A DNA stretch of 64,000 nucleotides from NCBI RefSeq assembly GCF_003002815.1, contig NZ_PVTF01000009.1, positions 62,001-126,000 on the forward strand, in the 5' to 3' direction. The DNA comes from Umezawaea tangerina (lineage in GTDB: Bacteria; Actinomycetota; Actinomycetes; Mycobacteriales; Pseudonocardiaceae). Both the position numbers and the translations under genes were made by a program. This document shows, piece after piece, positions 51,527 through 60,227 of the stretch. Numbering within the stretch: the stretch's first letter is position 1; every line of letters begins with the position of its first letter. Below the pieces are notes generated by a model, which was given only the letters and a program-made list of their open reading frames with translations, did no database searches and had not been told where the DNA came from.

Positions 51527-52074
51527 CTGCCGCCCTCCTTACCGCTCGCCCCACCATCAGCGCACGCGGCGAACGAGAACCGCGGTGTGCTCGGGAATTG
51601 TTCGCACACCGCGGGCGAAAGCGGATGTGCCGAGTTCGGAAACCGACCTTGCGGAGAAAACGGTATCAAATACGCACACCACGCCCGCGCCACGCGCCGA
51701 CGAACGAGAACCATGTTACCCGTGGCGAGCTGAGAGCGTTTTCAGCGGAACGACCGTCCCGGATTCGACGATGATTCGAATCGGATCGACAGCTGGTCAA
51801 CAGGATTTGCGACAATGCGGAAGAGCCCCGCGGGCGCACCCGCGGGACGCGCACCGCAGGTCAGCACACCGATGGCGGTGCCCGACCCGCCATTCCCGAC
51901 CGCCACCGGGAACCACCCGGCCGAACGACGGCTGCTCCGCACGGCGGGCATTCCGACAACCGAGCCAGGTGACCTGTCCGATGAACGGCCATCCCACTCG
52001 CGATGAGCCCGTATAATCCTCCACAGCCCACCGACCGTACGGTTTGCCGGGACGAATTCCGAGCGCGAGGCCGT
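51527..52074. other. SARP upstream region
   Basis: A 548-bp gap between the STAS and SARP genes, both on the minus strand. It holds a long inverted repeat (51580-51614), AT-richer sequence around 51650-51800 suited to the SARP promoter, and a TATAAT hexamer at 52012-52017 on the plus strand with no good -35. Two open frames (51815-52006 plus and 51742-51951 minus) lack ribosome sites and homology. Confidence 0.45.
51580..51614 (-). promoter_or_regulatory. Inverted repeat in the SARP leader
   Basis: Perfect 11-bp arms CCGCGGTGTGC/GCACACCGCGG separated by 13 nt, 54-88 nt upstream of the SARP start codon. It may be a regulator site or an RNA hairpin in the leader. Confidence 0.45.
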
Positions 52075-52446
52075 TCAGGCGGCCAGCGCGGCCTCCAGGG
52101 TCGGGTAGACGTCCAGCAGGCCGTCGAGGGCGGTGAGCCGCAGCGGCTGGGAGACCGCGCGGGTCGCCACGACGAGCCGCAGCGAGCCGCCCGCGCGGAG
52201 CCCGCGCTCGTGGCAGCGCACCAGCGTGCTCAGCCCCGAGGAGTCGAGGAACGTGACCCCGGTCAGGTCCGCGACCACCGGCGTGTCCGACGCCAGCGCG
52301 GTGGCGAGCCGTTCCTCCAGGTCGGCCGCCGTGTTCATGTCGACGTCGCCCGCGGCCTCCACCACCACCGCCCCGTCCTGGACCCGGTGGTGCACACGCA
52401 GCCGCGGACGCTCCGCGTCGAAGTCCTGCCCTGGGACCGTGCGCAT
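52075..52446 (-). CDS. STAS domain anti-sigma factor antagonist (second copy)
   Basis: A 123-residue STAS protein: VVVEAAGDVDMNTAADLEE and VVADLTGVTFLDSSGLSTLV, with the phospho-acceptor Ser pair in the LDSSGL loop (around 68-69). This is closer to classic RsbV/SpoIIAA than the copy at 23089, whose loop reads FFGSVG. The C-terminal LDGLLDVYPTLEAALA and the other copy's LDQVLKLYPDVEGALK show the two are paralogues. The partner kinase and sigma factor are not in the window. It is divergent from the MerR-like gene. Confidence 0.87.
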   Translation of the reverse strand: MRTVPGQDFDAERPRLRVHHRVQDGAVVVEAAGDVDMNTAADLEERLATALASDTPVVADLTGVTFLDSSGLSTLVRCHERGLRAGGSLRLVVATRAVSQPLRLTALDGLLDVYPTLEAALAA

Positions 52447-52580
52447 GCCGATCTCTCCTCGCCCTCTGGGACCTCAGGTCCGCAGTACCTGAAATCTGCA
52501 TCGACGATAGTAGACATTGATGTGCTCGCAGCATAGGTTTGGTTTGGCGACCACGCCGGACCAACCCCACCGGAGGCTTC

Positions 52581-52931
52581 ATGGGTCCACCAAGCCGCAG
52601 GTCGGAGGGCACACCGGCCGATAGGTTCGACGATGACGACTACCCGGCGTACAGCATGGGCAGGGCAGCCGAGATCCTCGGCGTGACGCAGGTGTTCCTG
52701 CGCGGCCTCGACAGCGCGGAGCTGATCACCCCGCAGCGCTCCGAGGGCGGCCACCGCCGCTACTCCCGCTACCAGCTCCGCCTCGCGGGCAGGGTGCGGG
52801 AGCTGGTCGACCAGGGCACCGCGGTGGACGCGGCGTGCCGGATCGTCATCCTCGAGGACCAGCTCACCGAGGCGCTGCGCCTCAACGAGGAGCTGAAACG
52901 GTCCAGGTCGGACGACGGCGTGCCGGACTGA
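52581..52931 (+). CDS. Short MerR-like DNA-binding protein
   Basis: A 116-residue protein with a MerR-type winged helix (about 25-90: AYSMGRAAEILGVTQVFLRG, LITPQRSEGGHRRYSRYQLR). A short helical tail follows, with no effector-binding domain. Such minimal MerR proteins occur with light- or redox-response genes in actinomycetes. GGAGG precedes ATG 52581 by 4-5 nt. It lies 28 nt upstream of a stand-alone receiver gene on the same strand, so the two may form an operon. Confidence 0.8.
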   Translation: MGPPSRRSEGTPADRFDDDDYPAYSMGRAAEILGVTQVFLRGLDSAELITPQRSEGGHRRYSRYQLRLAGRVRELVDQGTAVDAACRIVILEDQLTEALRLNEELKRSRSDDGVPD

Positions 52932-52959
52932 CCGGTCGCCCCGCCCCGGACGTGGCACG

Positions 52960-53442
52960 ATGACCGCAGGGAGCAGCCCCCTCCCTGGATTGGACCGCGC
53001 CGTGACCGTGCCCGCAGCCAGCGCCATCGACGTGCTGCTGGTCGAGGACGACGCAGGCGACGCGCTCATCACCGTGGAGGCGTTCGAGCGGCACAAGGTC
53101 GTCAACCGGCTGCACGTGGTGCGCGACGGCGTCGACGCGCTGGCGTTCCTGCGCCGCGAGGGCGACCACGCCGACGCGCCCCGACCCGACCTGGTCCTGC
53201 TGGACCTGAACCTCCCGCGGATGGGCGGCCACGACCTGCTCGCGGTGCTCAAGGCCGACGAGGACCTCCGACGCATTCCCGTCGTGGTGCTGACCACCTC
53301 AGGAGCCGACGAGGACGTGTTGCGCAGCTACCAGCTGCACGCGAACGCCTACGTGACCAAACCCGTCGACTTCGACGCGTTCGTCACCGCCATCCGGCAG
53401 ATCGACGACTTCTTCATCACGGTCGTCGCCCGGCCCAGCTGA
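52960..53442 (+). CDS. Stand-alone response regulator receiver (Rcp1-like)
   Basis: A 160-residue protein consisting only of a CheY-like receiver: IDVLLVEDDAGDALITVEAF with the acidic pair, the phospho-acceptor Asp in DLVLLDLNLPRMGG, and the signalling Thr/Lys in VVLTTSGA and NAYVTKPVDFDAF. The extra loop before the acceptor (REGDHADAPRPDL) and the C-terminal FDAFVTAIRQIDDFF are typical of the Rcp1/phytochrome-partner subgroup. GTG 53002 is an alternative start. No histidine kinase is adjacent. Confidence 0.88.
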   Translation: MTAGSSPLPGLDRAVTVPAASAIDVLLVEDDAGDALITVEAFERHKVVNRLHVVRDGVDALAFLRREGDHADAPRPDLVLLDLNLPRMGGHDLLAVLKADEDLRRIPVVVLTTSGADEDVLRSYQLHANAYVTKPVDFDAFVTAIRQIDDFFITVVARPS

Positions 53443-53768
53443 CCGCTTTCCCGAACCCCGCCTCCGCGGGATGAATGGGCGGCAATGCCGTTGGCTGTCG
53501 ACGAAACCGCAGGTGAGGATCGGTCATGTTCCACCAGGAACAGGTTCTTCGACCGGTTCGAATCAACGATCATGGGTAAACCGAGCGGTCCGGATCTCCC
53601 CATTTCACATCTCCGACCTTTTCACACACGCGAACCCCGAACCCTTTTTCGAACAACCGTCGACCCGCGTGTCACGCTTTCCGCACAATGCGAATCCGGT
53701 ACGTGAGCCGCCACACGTCCGGATTCGACTGTCCAGCCCCAGTGCGAGTGCACCCGAGCCCCACCACG
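53443..53768. other. Intergenic region between convergent signalling genes
   Basis: A 326-bp stretch between the receiver stop and the GGDEF-EAL stop. It contains a small hairpin (CCCGC/GCGGG at 53457-53470) and an inverted repeat TGTTCC-N4-GGAACA (53527-53542). No gene or strong terminator is visible. Confidence 0.4.
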
Positions 53769-55898
53769 TCAGCCGCGCTTCGCCGCCCACACCACCGAAG
53801 GCTGCTCGTCCCAGTTCTCGGCGACGTCCGGCTTGCCGAACAGGTACCCCTGGGCGAAGCCGCAGCCCGCGCGGCGCAGCCAGTCGGCCTGGGCGGGGGT
53901 CTCGATGCCCTCGGCGACGGCGTTGGCGCCGAGGACCTCGGTCAGGTCGATGATGCAGCGGACGACGCCCGCCGTGCGGCCGGACTCGCCGAGCTCGGCG
54001 GTGAAGGACTTGTCGATCTTGACGATGTCGAACGGGTAGCGCTGGAGGTAGCTCAGGGAGGAGTAGCCGGTGCCGAAGTCGTCGAGGGCGACGCGCACGC
54101 CGGTCTCGCGGATCTGCATCAGCGCCTGCATGGCGACCTCGTCGGCCCACACCGACTCGGTCACCTCGATGGTCAGCCCGGACGGCCGCAGGCCGGTGTT
54201 GTCGAGCACGTGGTCGAGCGTGTCGAGGAACCCCGAGGTGGACAGCTGCCGGGTGGAGACGTTGACGGTCACGCCGACCGTGCGGCCCTGCTCCTGCCAC
54301 CGGACGGCCTGCTCGCACGCGTCGGCGAGCACCCGGCCGCCGAGCGGCACGATCAGGCCGGTCTCCTCGGCCAGCCCGATGAAGTCCATCGGGCCGAGCA
54401 GGCCGTGGCCGGGCCGCTGCCAGCGGACCAGAGCTTCGGCGCCGGTGACGCGCGACGTGGCCAGGTCGACGATCGGCTGGTAGTGCAGAACCAACTGGCC
54501 GTCGTCGATGGCGGCGCGCAGGTCGGTCTTGTCGCGCTGCCGGGCGAGCACCTGCTCCCCCATCTCCGGCTGGAACAGCCGGAACCGCGCACCGCCCTCG
54601 CGCTTGGCGACGTACATGGCGGTGTCCGCGTCGCGCAGCAGGTCGGCGGTCGCCGCGCCGCCGGTGGACACCGCGACGCCCACGCTGGCCCGGATCACCA
54701 GCTCGTAGCCGAACGGGGACGACGGTTCGGCGAGCGCGTCGAGCAGGCGCTGGGCGAGCGCGAGGCAGTCGTCGGCGGTGTGGGCGGGGGCGAGCACGGC
54801 GAACTCGTCGCCACCGATGCGCGCGGCGGTCGCGCGCGGTCCGACCGACGCGCGGATCCGGTCCGCGGCCGTCATCAGGTAGAGGTCGCCCGCCTCGTGG
54901 CCCTCGGTGTCGTTGATCTCCTTGAACTGGTCGAGGTCGATGACCAGCAGCCCGACCGAGCCGCCGCCGTCCGGCAGCGCCCGCTCCACGAGGTGCAGGA
55001 AGTGCGCCCGGCCCGCCAGCCCGGTCAGCTCGTCGCGCTCGCTGCGGGTCCGCAGCACGTCCTCGCGCAGCGTCCGGCTGCTCACGTCGACCGCGGCGAC
55101 CAGCGTCTCGTCCGGCTCGACGGGGGTCTGGTGCAGCGCCACCACGGAGGACGTGCCGTCGGTGTGGTCGATCCGCACCTCGACCGGCTCCTGACCGGCG
55201 GTGCGACAGCCCTGCACGCACCGGGTGATGTCGTACCCGTGCGGGCACGGGACGGGGCCCGGCTCATCCCAGTCGAGCAGCGTCGACGCGCGCTCGTTGT
55301 GCATCCGCGGCACGCCCTCGTCGTCGAGCAGGACCAGCCCGACGGGACTGGCGTGCACCACGGCGGCGAGGGTCCGGTGCGCGGCGTCGGCGATCTGGGA
55401 GGCCCGCACCGTCAGGTACAGCGCCATCGACCCGATCACCAGCCCCACCAGCGGCATCGTGGAGCCCACGATCGAGTCGATGCCGACCGGTTTGCCGTGC
55501 AGGTCGAACGCGAACGCGGCCCCGAAGCCCGCCAGGTAGCCGACCAGCGCGGGCGTGGCCTTGACCGGGAACCTGGCCGTGCCGCCCCGCATGGACCGCC
55601 GGACCGTGACGCCGAACAGGAAGCCGATCACCGGCTGCGGACCCGGCAGCACGACGAACGCGCTGACCGCGATCACGCCCTCGGCCGCCGCGATCCACCA
55701 GCTGTCGCTGTCCGGCCACACGACCCAGGTCGCGAGCACCACGACCGCGAGCGCCGACACGGGGTAGTGCAGCGGGCCCTGACCGGACCCGACGAGCGCC
55801 GCGAGGACGGCGAGGCCGCCCATCCAGGCGAATGCACTGGTGAGCCTTCGCACTCCACGCAGCTCGACCTTGCCGTGCGCTGTCGTCACCTCGTCCAC
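53769..55898 (-). CDS. Membrane GGDEF-EAL cyclic-di-GMP protein with PAS-like sensor
   Basis: About 709 residues. Several transmembrane helices occupy the first 180 residues. A PAS-like segment (about 180-280) contains a short Cys-rich stretch (CPHGYDITRCVQGC). The GGDEF domain follows (about 290-450), with the intact active-site ARIGGDEFAVLAP. The EAL domain (about 455-700) has the intact AEALVRWQ, NVSTRQL and DDFGTGYSSLSYL. Both catalytic motifs being intact, it could make and break cyclic di-GMP. The start is uncertain: GTG 55898 or 55889 fits the first membrane helix, and the frame is open to 56060. In actinomycetes cyclic di-GMP controls development through BldD. Confidence 0.85.
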   Translation of the reverse strand: MDEVTTAHGKVELRGVRRLTSAFAWMGGLAVLAALVGSGQGPLHYPVSALAVVVLATWVVWPDSDSWWIAAAEGVIAVSAFVVLPGPQPVIGFLFGVTVRRSMRGGTARFPVKATPALVGYLAGFGAAFAFDLHGKPVGIDSIVGSTMPLVGLVIGSMALYLTVRASQIADAAHRTLAAVVHASPVGLVLLDDEGVPRMHNERASTLLDWDEPGPVPCPHGYDITRCVQGCRTAGQEPVEVRIDHTDGTSSVVALHQTPVEPDETLVAAVDVSSRTLREDVLRTRSERDELTGLAGRAHFLHLVERALPDGGGSVGLLVIDLDQFKEINDTEGHEAGDLYLMTAADRIRASVGPRATAARIGGDEFAVLAPAHTADDCLALAQRLLDALAEPSSPFGYELVIRASVGVAVSTGGAATADLLRDADTAMYVAKREGGARFRLFQPEMGEQVLARQRDKTDLRAAIDDGQLVLHYQPIVDLATSRVTGAEALVRWQRPGHGLLGPMDFIGLAEETGLIVPLGGRVLADACEQAVRWQEQGRTVGVTVNVSTRQLSTSGFLDTLDHVLDNTGLRPSGLTIEVTESVWADEVAMQALMQIRETGVRVALDDFGTGYSSLSYLQRYPFDIVKIDKSFTAELGESGRTAGVVRCIIDLTEVLGANAVAEGIETPAQADWLRRAGCGFAQGYLFGKPDVAENWDEQPSVVWAAKRG

Positions 55899-56364
55899 CG
55901 GCTCAACGGCCGCCCCCTCGCGTTCACGGGCAGTGACGCGACCGACTCCCTGTAGTGGGGAAGGCTCGCAATATCCAATGGTCGCACGCCGACGGCAACC
56001 GCCAACAGAGTGATGTGATCTCTCGCAGGTGAACGAACCGATTGAGTCCTTTGTGGACACGTGACCCGAAAGCGTGCGCCGGTTACCGCGGGCAACCGTC
56101 CGCGCACGTCACAGGCGGGATCGAATCGCTTGCACACCAGGAAGAGCACCATTCAGGTCCACAGTGGACACTTGTCCGATGATCGCACCGACCTGTCCAT
56201 TCAACCACAGGGGGTTACCGCCCGAAGGCGCTTCGCGGAAAGTCTCGGACCAATCGGGGGCCTGGTCGGGTGGAATTGTCACCCGACCGGCCGCCCGGTC
56301 GTGGGAAAGCGCCTACCGCGTTGTGCGGAAAGGCCCACGGCGACCAGGCCCTTCCGCACGGGTC
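55899..56364. other. GGDEF-EAL upstream region
   Basis: A 466-bp gap, AT-richer than the flanks at 55960-56060, presumably holding the GGDEF-EAL promoter. The palindrome GTCCACAGTGGAC is at 56157-56169. No coding frame is supported. Confidence 0.4.
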
Positions 56365-56838
56365 CTAGTGGTCGTCACCGCCGCGACCCCGGTGCCCACC
56401 GTTGTCGTCACCGCCGTGCCCGCCGTCGTCGTCGCTCCCGCGGACCGCCCCGGTCGTCGCGTCCACCCGCACGTCGTGGCGCACACCGGCCGCGTCGACC
56501 CGCACGTGCCACTCCCACCCGCCGTGCTCCGACTCCCGCTCGGTCCGCACCACCCGGCCGCCGACCAGGCCGACTGCGATCCGCTCGGCCTCCTGCGCGG
56601 TCACCCCGGCGGCAGGCGTGTCGACCGTCGTCGGCGCGGAGGACGACGGCGTGGACGGGCGCACGCTGATCGTCGACTGCCCCGGCACGGTGCCGGAGGT
56701 GGTCGAGGACGGGGTCGCGGACGTGCCGCCCGCGGCCGTCGGGCTGTCGTCCGCGCCGGTGAGGGCACTCGCGGTACCCGCCGTCACCAGCAGCACGAGC
56801 GCGCCACCCACCAGGATCGCGTTCCTCCGATTGGACAT
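56365..56838 (-). CDS. PepSY domain protein, membrane-anchored
   Basis: A 157-residue protein with one N-terminal helix (residues 6-27), a Ser/Thr/Pro-rich extracytoplasmic linker (30-75), and a PepSY domain (about 78-135: VTAQEAERIAVGLVGGRVVR, WEWHVRVDAAGVRHDVRVDA). The C-terminal tail is rich in Asp, Gly and His (DDDGGHGGDDNGG), which could bind metal. PepSY proteins often act as inhibitors or sensors beside two-component systems, and the kinase/regulator pair lies just upstream on the same strand. ATG 56838 is used. Confidence 0.8.
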   Translation of the reverse strand: MSNRRNAILVGGALVLLVTAGTASALTGADDSPTAAGGTSATPSSTTSGTVPGQSTISVRPSTPSSSAPTTVDTPAAGVTAQEAERIAVGLVGGRVVRTERESEHGGWEWHVRVDAAGVRHDVRVDATTGAVRGSDDDGGHGGDDNGGHRGRGGDDH

Positions 56839-56927
56839 GTCCGGCCCCTTTCGTCGCTGTGGTCGAGCCGGTACCGACGATGTCGCTCGGGGGCCTAGCG
56901 CCACGCTGTCGCAGGGTTAACGGCGGC

Positions 56928-58187
56928 CTAAGCGCGAGACCCGAGGTCCACGGTCACCAGCAGGCCGCCGTGCTCGGACGCGCCGATCCGCAGCCCGCCG
57001 CCGGACGCCTCGGCCATCCGCCGCGCGATGTCCAGACCGAGCCCGCTGGACCCGGACCCGCTGCTGCCCCGGCGGACCGCGGCGGCGTCCATCCCCGGTC
57101 CCGCGTCGGCCACCACGAGCCGGGCACCGCCCTCCGGACGGGCCTCCAGCGCGACCCGGAAGCCGGTGCCGTCGGGCGTGTGCGCGAACACGTTGCCCAG
57201 GAGCGCGTCCACGCCCGCCTCCAGGTCGGCCCTGGGCACCGCCACCGGGAGCGGCCCGCCGGGCACGTCCACGCCGACCTCGCGGTCGGTGTCCTCGGCG
57301 AGGACCAGCCAGAACGCGACCCGCTCGCGGACGACCTCGGCGGCGTCGCTGTCGCCCGCCGGATCGTCGCCGCGGCGGCGGGCCTGCTCGATCACCAGCG
57401 TCACGGCCCGCTGCACGGCGTCGACCCCGGTGCCGATCCGCTCGGCGTCGTCGGGCCGGTCCAGCGCCTCCGCGTCCAGCCGCAGGGCCATCAGCGGGGT
57501 GCGCACCCGGTGCGACAGGTCGGCGATGGTCTCGCGCTCCTCGCGCAGCAGGTCGGCGATGCGGGCCGCGAGGCCGTTGAGGGCGGTCGCGACCACCCCG
57601 ATCTCACCCGGCGCGGCCGGGTCCGCCCTGGCGTCCAGCTCACCGCGGGCCAGCCGGTGCGACACGGCGGCGAGCGAGATCGTGGCCCGCACCAGCGACC
57701 GGGCCAGCCGGTCGGCGACCACCAGGCTGACCCCGAGCAGCACCACACCGAGCCCGGCCAGCAGCAGCCACGCCCGGCCGACCCCGTCCGACAGCCGGGC
57801 GTCGGGCACGAACGCGCGGATCACCGCGATGGTCCCGGTCGGGCCGCCGACCGCGAACACGATCTCGCGGCCACCCGGCACGTCGCTGGACTCGCTCGCG
57901 CCCCGGAACGCCAGCTCCACCAGCGAGGTCCGCTCGGCGGGCACCCCCAGCCGGGTCCCGTCCGCCAGGAACACCGTGGCGGTCGGGTCGACCTGCGCCA
58001 CGCTCAGCGCCCGCGCCTCCCCGTCCGTGGTCGCGACCAGCGCGCTGAGCGACTGCGCCCGCACGGTGGCCGCCTGCACGGCCCGGTCCGCAGCGACGTC
58101 CCGGATGAGCAGCGCCAACGGCAGCAGGAACGCGATCAGCACCAGGGACGTGGTCGCCCCGACCAGCAGCAGCACCCGCCGACGCAC
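56928..58187 (-). CDS. Sensor histidine kinase
   Basis: A 419-residue membrane kinase. It has two helices (about 7-29 and 139-161) around a roughly 110-residue sensor loop, a HAMP region (162-215), and the H-box ETIADLSHRVRTPLMAL with the phospho-accepting His at about 225. The ATP-binding domain has an N-box at LLGNVFAHTP, and G-boxes VADAGPGMD and GSSGLGLDIARR. It starts at GTG 58187, 4 nt after the response-regulator stop, with GGGGGAG as ribosome site. It probably responds to an envelope or metal signal, given the PepSY neighbour. Confidence 0.9.
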   Translation of the reverse strand: MRRRVLLLVGATTSLVLIAFLLPLALLIRDVAADRAVQAATVRAQSLSALVATTDGEARALSVAQVDPTATVFLADGTRLGVPAERTSLVELAFRGASESSDVPGGREIVFAVGGPTGTIAVIRAFVPDARLSDGVGRAWLLLAGLGVVLLGVSLVVADRLARSLVRATISLAAVSHRLARGELDARADPAAPGEIGVVATALNGLAARIADLLREERETIADLSHRVRTPLMALRLDAEALDRPDDAERIGTGVDAVQRAVTLVIEQARRRGDDPAGDSDAAEVVRERVAFWLVLAEDTDREVGVDVPGGPLPVAVPRADLEAGVDALLGNVFAHTPDGTGFRVALEARPEGGARLVVADAGPGMDAAAVRRGSSGSGSSGLGLDIARRMAEASGGGLRIGASEHGGLLVTVDLGSRA

Positions 58188-58191
58188 GCGG

Positions 58192-58875
58192 TCACTCCCC
58201 CGGCGCGCTGAGCCGGACCCCGACCCCGCGCACCGCGTGCAGGTACCGGGCCTCCTGGGCGGTCTCGCCGAGCTTGCGGCGCAACCAGGACAGGTGGACG
58301 TCGACCGTCTTGTCCGGACCGCCGTAGGGCAGCCGCCACACCTCCGTCAGCAGCTCCCGCTTGCCGACCACCTCACCCGCCCGGCAGGCCAGGTAGTGCA
58401 GCAGGTCGAACTCGCGCGGCGTGAGGTCCAGCGCCAGGCCGTCCAGGCTCGCCCGGCGGGACTTCGGGTCGACCCGCAGCCCGCCGACCACGACCGCCGC
58501 GTCCTCGGTGTGCTCACCGCCGCGGCGCAGCACCGCCCTGATCCGCGCGTCCAGCTGCGCCGCCCCGAAGGGCTTGACCAGGTAGTCGTCGGCACCCGCG
58601 TCGAGCACGGTCACGATCTCCGCCTCGCCGTCGCGGGCGGTGGCCACCACGACCGGGACCCGGCTGACCCCGCGCAGCATCCTCAGCATCGTGACGCCGT
58701 CGAGGTCGGGCAGGCCGAGGTCGAGCACGACCAGGTCCGGCCGGTCGCCGACCGCCATCTCCAGGCCTGCCAGGGCGGTGGGTGCCCAGGTCACGGCGTG
58801 GCCGCGGTCGGCCAGCCCGCGGATCAACGCCGTGCGGATCCGCGGGTCGTCCTCGATCAGCAGCACCTGGGCCAT
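58192..58875 (-). CDS. OmpR-family response regulator
   Basis: A 227-residue two-domain regulator: receiver VLLIEDDPRIRTALIRGL, acceptor Asp in LVVLDLGLPDLDG (about 48) and Lys in DDYLVKPFG. The C-terminal winged helix contains LDLTPREFDLLHYLACRAGE and VDVHLSWLRRKLGE. It partners the histidine kinase encoded 4 nt downstream. ATG 58875 is chosen over the longer frame to 58893. It is divergent from a small exported-protein gene. Confidence 0.92.
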   Translation of the reverse strand: MAQVLLIEDDPRIRTALIRGLADRGHAVTWAPTALAGLEMAVGDRPDLVVLDLGLPDLDGVTMLRMLRGVSRVPVVVATARDGEAEIVTVLDAGADDYLVKPFGAAQLDARIRAVLRRGGEHTEDAAVVVGGLRVDPKSRRASLDGLALDLTPREFDLLHYLACRAGEVVGKRELLTEVWRLPYGGPDKTVDVHLSWLRRKLGETAQEARYLHAVRGVGVRLSAPGE

Positions 58876-58966
58876 GGTCGAACCGTAAGCCACACGCGGG
58901 CCGGTGGCGCCGGGCTTAGGAGTCCGTTAGGGGCGCGTTAACGGTGTCCGACGGCATACTTGCCGC

Positions 58967-59434
58967 ATGTCCCGTCCCTGGTCGGGCCGCACCCGAGCGG
59001 TCACCGCCGCGCTCGCCTGGCTGGGCGCGCTGGTGGCCGCGACGCTCGTCGGCATGACCGCCGTCGGCGCGATCGGCAGCGGCATCGTGGGGGCGGGCGG
59101 GCAGCCGCTCAGCCAGTCCGAAGTGGACGCCCGGCTGTCGGCGGCCCGGTCCACCCCGTCCACCACCACGACCGTCCCGCCGACCACGACGACCACCACA
59201 ACGACGACGACCGCGGCCGCCGAGGTCATCTCGAGCAAGGGCGGCACCGTGATCGCCCGCTGCTCGGGCACCGAGGTGCAGATCGTCTCCACCAACCCCG
59301 GCCAGGGCTACCAGGCGTCCACGGAGTCCGAGGCCGACCACCCGAGGATCCGGTTCACGACCGGCCGGGCGCGCGTCGAGGTCCGGCTCCGGTGCGTGGA
59401 CGGCCGGATCCAGCCGGAGATCAAGAACGGCTGA
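58967..59434 (+). CDS. Small membrane-anchored exported protein
   Basis: A 155-residue protein with one N-terminal helix (residues 12-38). A Thr-rich linker follows (about 63-85, mostly Thr with a few Pro and Val) and then a small C-terminal domain of about 65 residues (ISSKGGTVIARCSGTEVQIV, RCVDGRIQPEI) with two Cys that could form a disulphide. The family is unknown. It is divergent from the response regulator and could be a target or sensor of that system. It converges with the DsbA-like gene, 7 nt between stops. Confidence 0.72.
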   Translation: MSRPWSGRTRAVTAALAWLGALVAATLVGMTAVGAIGSGIVGAGGQPLSQSEVDARLSAARSTPSTTTTVPPTTTTTTTTTTAAAEVISSKGGTVIARCSGTEVQIVSTNPGQGYQASTESEADHPRIRFTTGRARVEVRLRCVDGRIQPEIKNG

Positions 59435-59441
59435 CCGGGAG

Positions 59442-60227
59442 TCAGCCGGTCAGCGCGGCCAGCCAGTTCGGGTCGTTGAGGTCGACCACCTTGCCGCCGG
59501 AGGCCACGGTCGGCGTGCCGAAGTAGGACTGGCCGCCCTGCGTCTGCTGCAACGCCGGGTCGGAGCCCGCCTTCTGGTAGGCGGCCTTCACCGTCGCGTC
59601 GAACGCGCCGTTGCGGACGTCCTGCTCGTAGGTGCCGCCGACCTGCAGTTCCTTGCCGAGGGCGACGATCTGGTCGGCGGTGTAGCCCGGCCCGCCCTCG
59701 CGGGGCTGCGCGCCGAACAGGCTGTCGTGGAAGTCGGCGAACTTCGCCGGGTTGTTCTTCGCCACGGACAGCGCCGCGTTGGCCGACAGCAGCGAGTACC
59801 CCGGCGGGGTCGACTTCGCGTCGAGCAGGTTCACCACGTGGTAGCGCACCTTCAGCGTGCCCGCGGTCAGCGCCGCCTCGATCTTCTTGCCGTAGGTGGC
59901 CTCGAACTGGCCGCACACCGGGCAGAGGAAGTCCTCGTAGACGTCGATCGTCGCCTTCGCTCCGTCCTTGCCCACCACGACCGTGCCGCTCTGCTCCTCC
60001 AACGCCACCGGCACGGCGGACGCGCCCGACGTGACGACGGGGATGTTGCCGTTCTCGGCGGTGGTGTCGCGGTTCTTGCCCGCGATGACCACCGCGCCGA
60101 CCACGACGACGGCCAGCACCAGCACGACCACCACACCCGCGATGATCGCGACCCGGTTCCCCCCGGTGTTCCTGGCCTGCGCCACGGCCTTGCTGCCGCG
60201 CTTGCGCGCGGCGTTCTTGTTGCTCAT
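59442..60227 (-). CDS. Membrane-anchored DsbA-like thioredoxin-fold protein
   Basis: A 261-residue protein with a basic N-terminus, one transmembrane helix (about 27-49) and an extracytoplasmic DsbA/FrnE-type thioredoxin domain. The active site is YEDFLCPVCGQFEATYG (Cys-Pro-Val-Cys), and the cis-Pro motif SYFGTPTV is near the C-terminus. It probably oxidises or isomerises disulphides of exported proteins. It resembles the mycobacterial DsbA-like thioredoxin_4 proteins. It forms a separate unit upstream of the GNAT operon end. Confidence 0.88.
   Translation of the reverse strand: MSNKNAARKRGSKAVAQARNTGGNRVAIIAGVVVVLVLAVVVVGAVVIAGKNRDTTAENGNIPVVTSGASAVPVALEEQSGTVVVGKDGAKATIDVYEDFLCPVCGQFEATYGKKIEAALTAGTLKVRYHVVNLLDAKSTPPGYSLLSANAALSVAKNNPAKFADFHDSLFGAQPREGGPGYTADQIVALGKELQVGGTYEQDVRNGAFDATVKAAYQKAGSDPALQQTQGGQSYFGTPTVASGGKVVDLNDPNWLAALTG

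Noticed and set aside
51742-51951. A 69-codon minus-strand frame and a 63-codon plus-strand frame overlapping it, considered as precursor peptides
   Set aside because: No ribosome site, no modification genes nearby, no recognisable leader or core.
52012-52017. TATAAT hexamer
   Set aside because: No acceptable -35 at 16-18 nt and no gene downstream on that strand.
53555-53564. GGTTCGAATC, resembling a tRNA T-loop
   Set aside because: Flanking bases cannot form the T-stem, and there is no acceptor stem, D-arm or anticodon arm around it.
59155-59215. Second ACC/ACG repeat stretch
   Set aside because: Encodes the Thr linker of the small exported protein at 58967.
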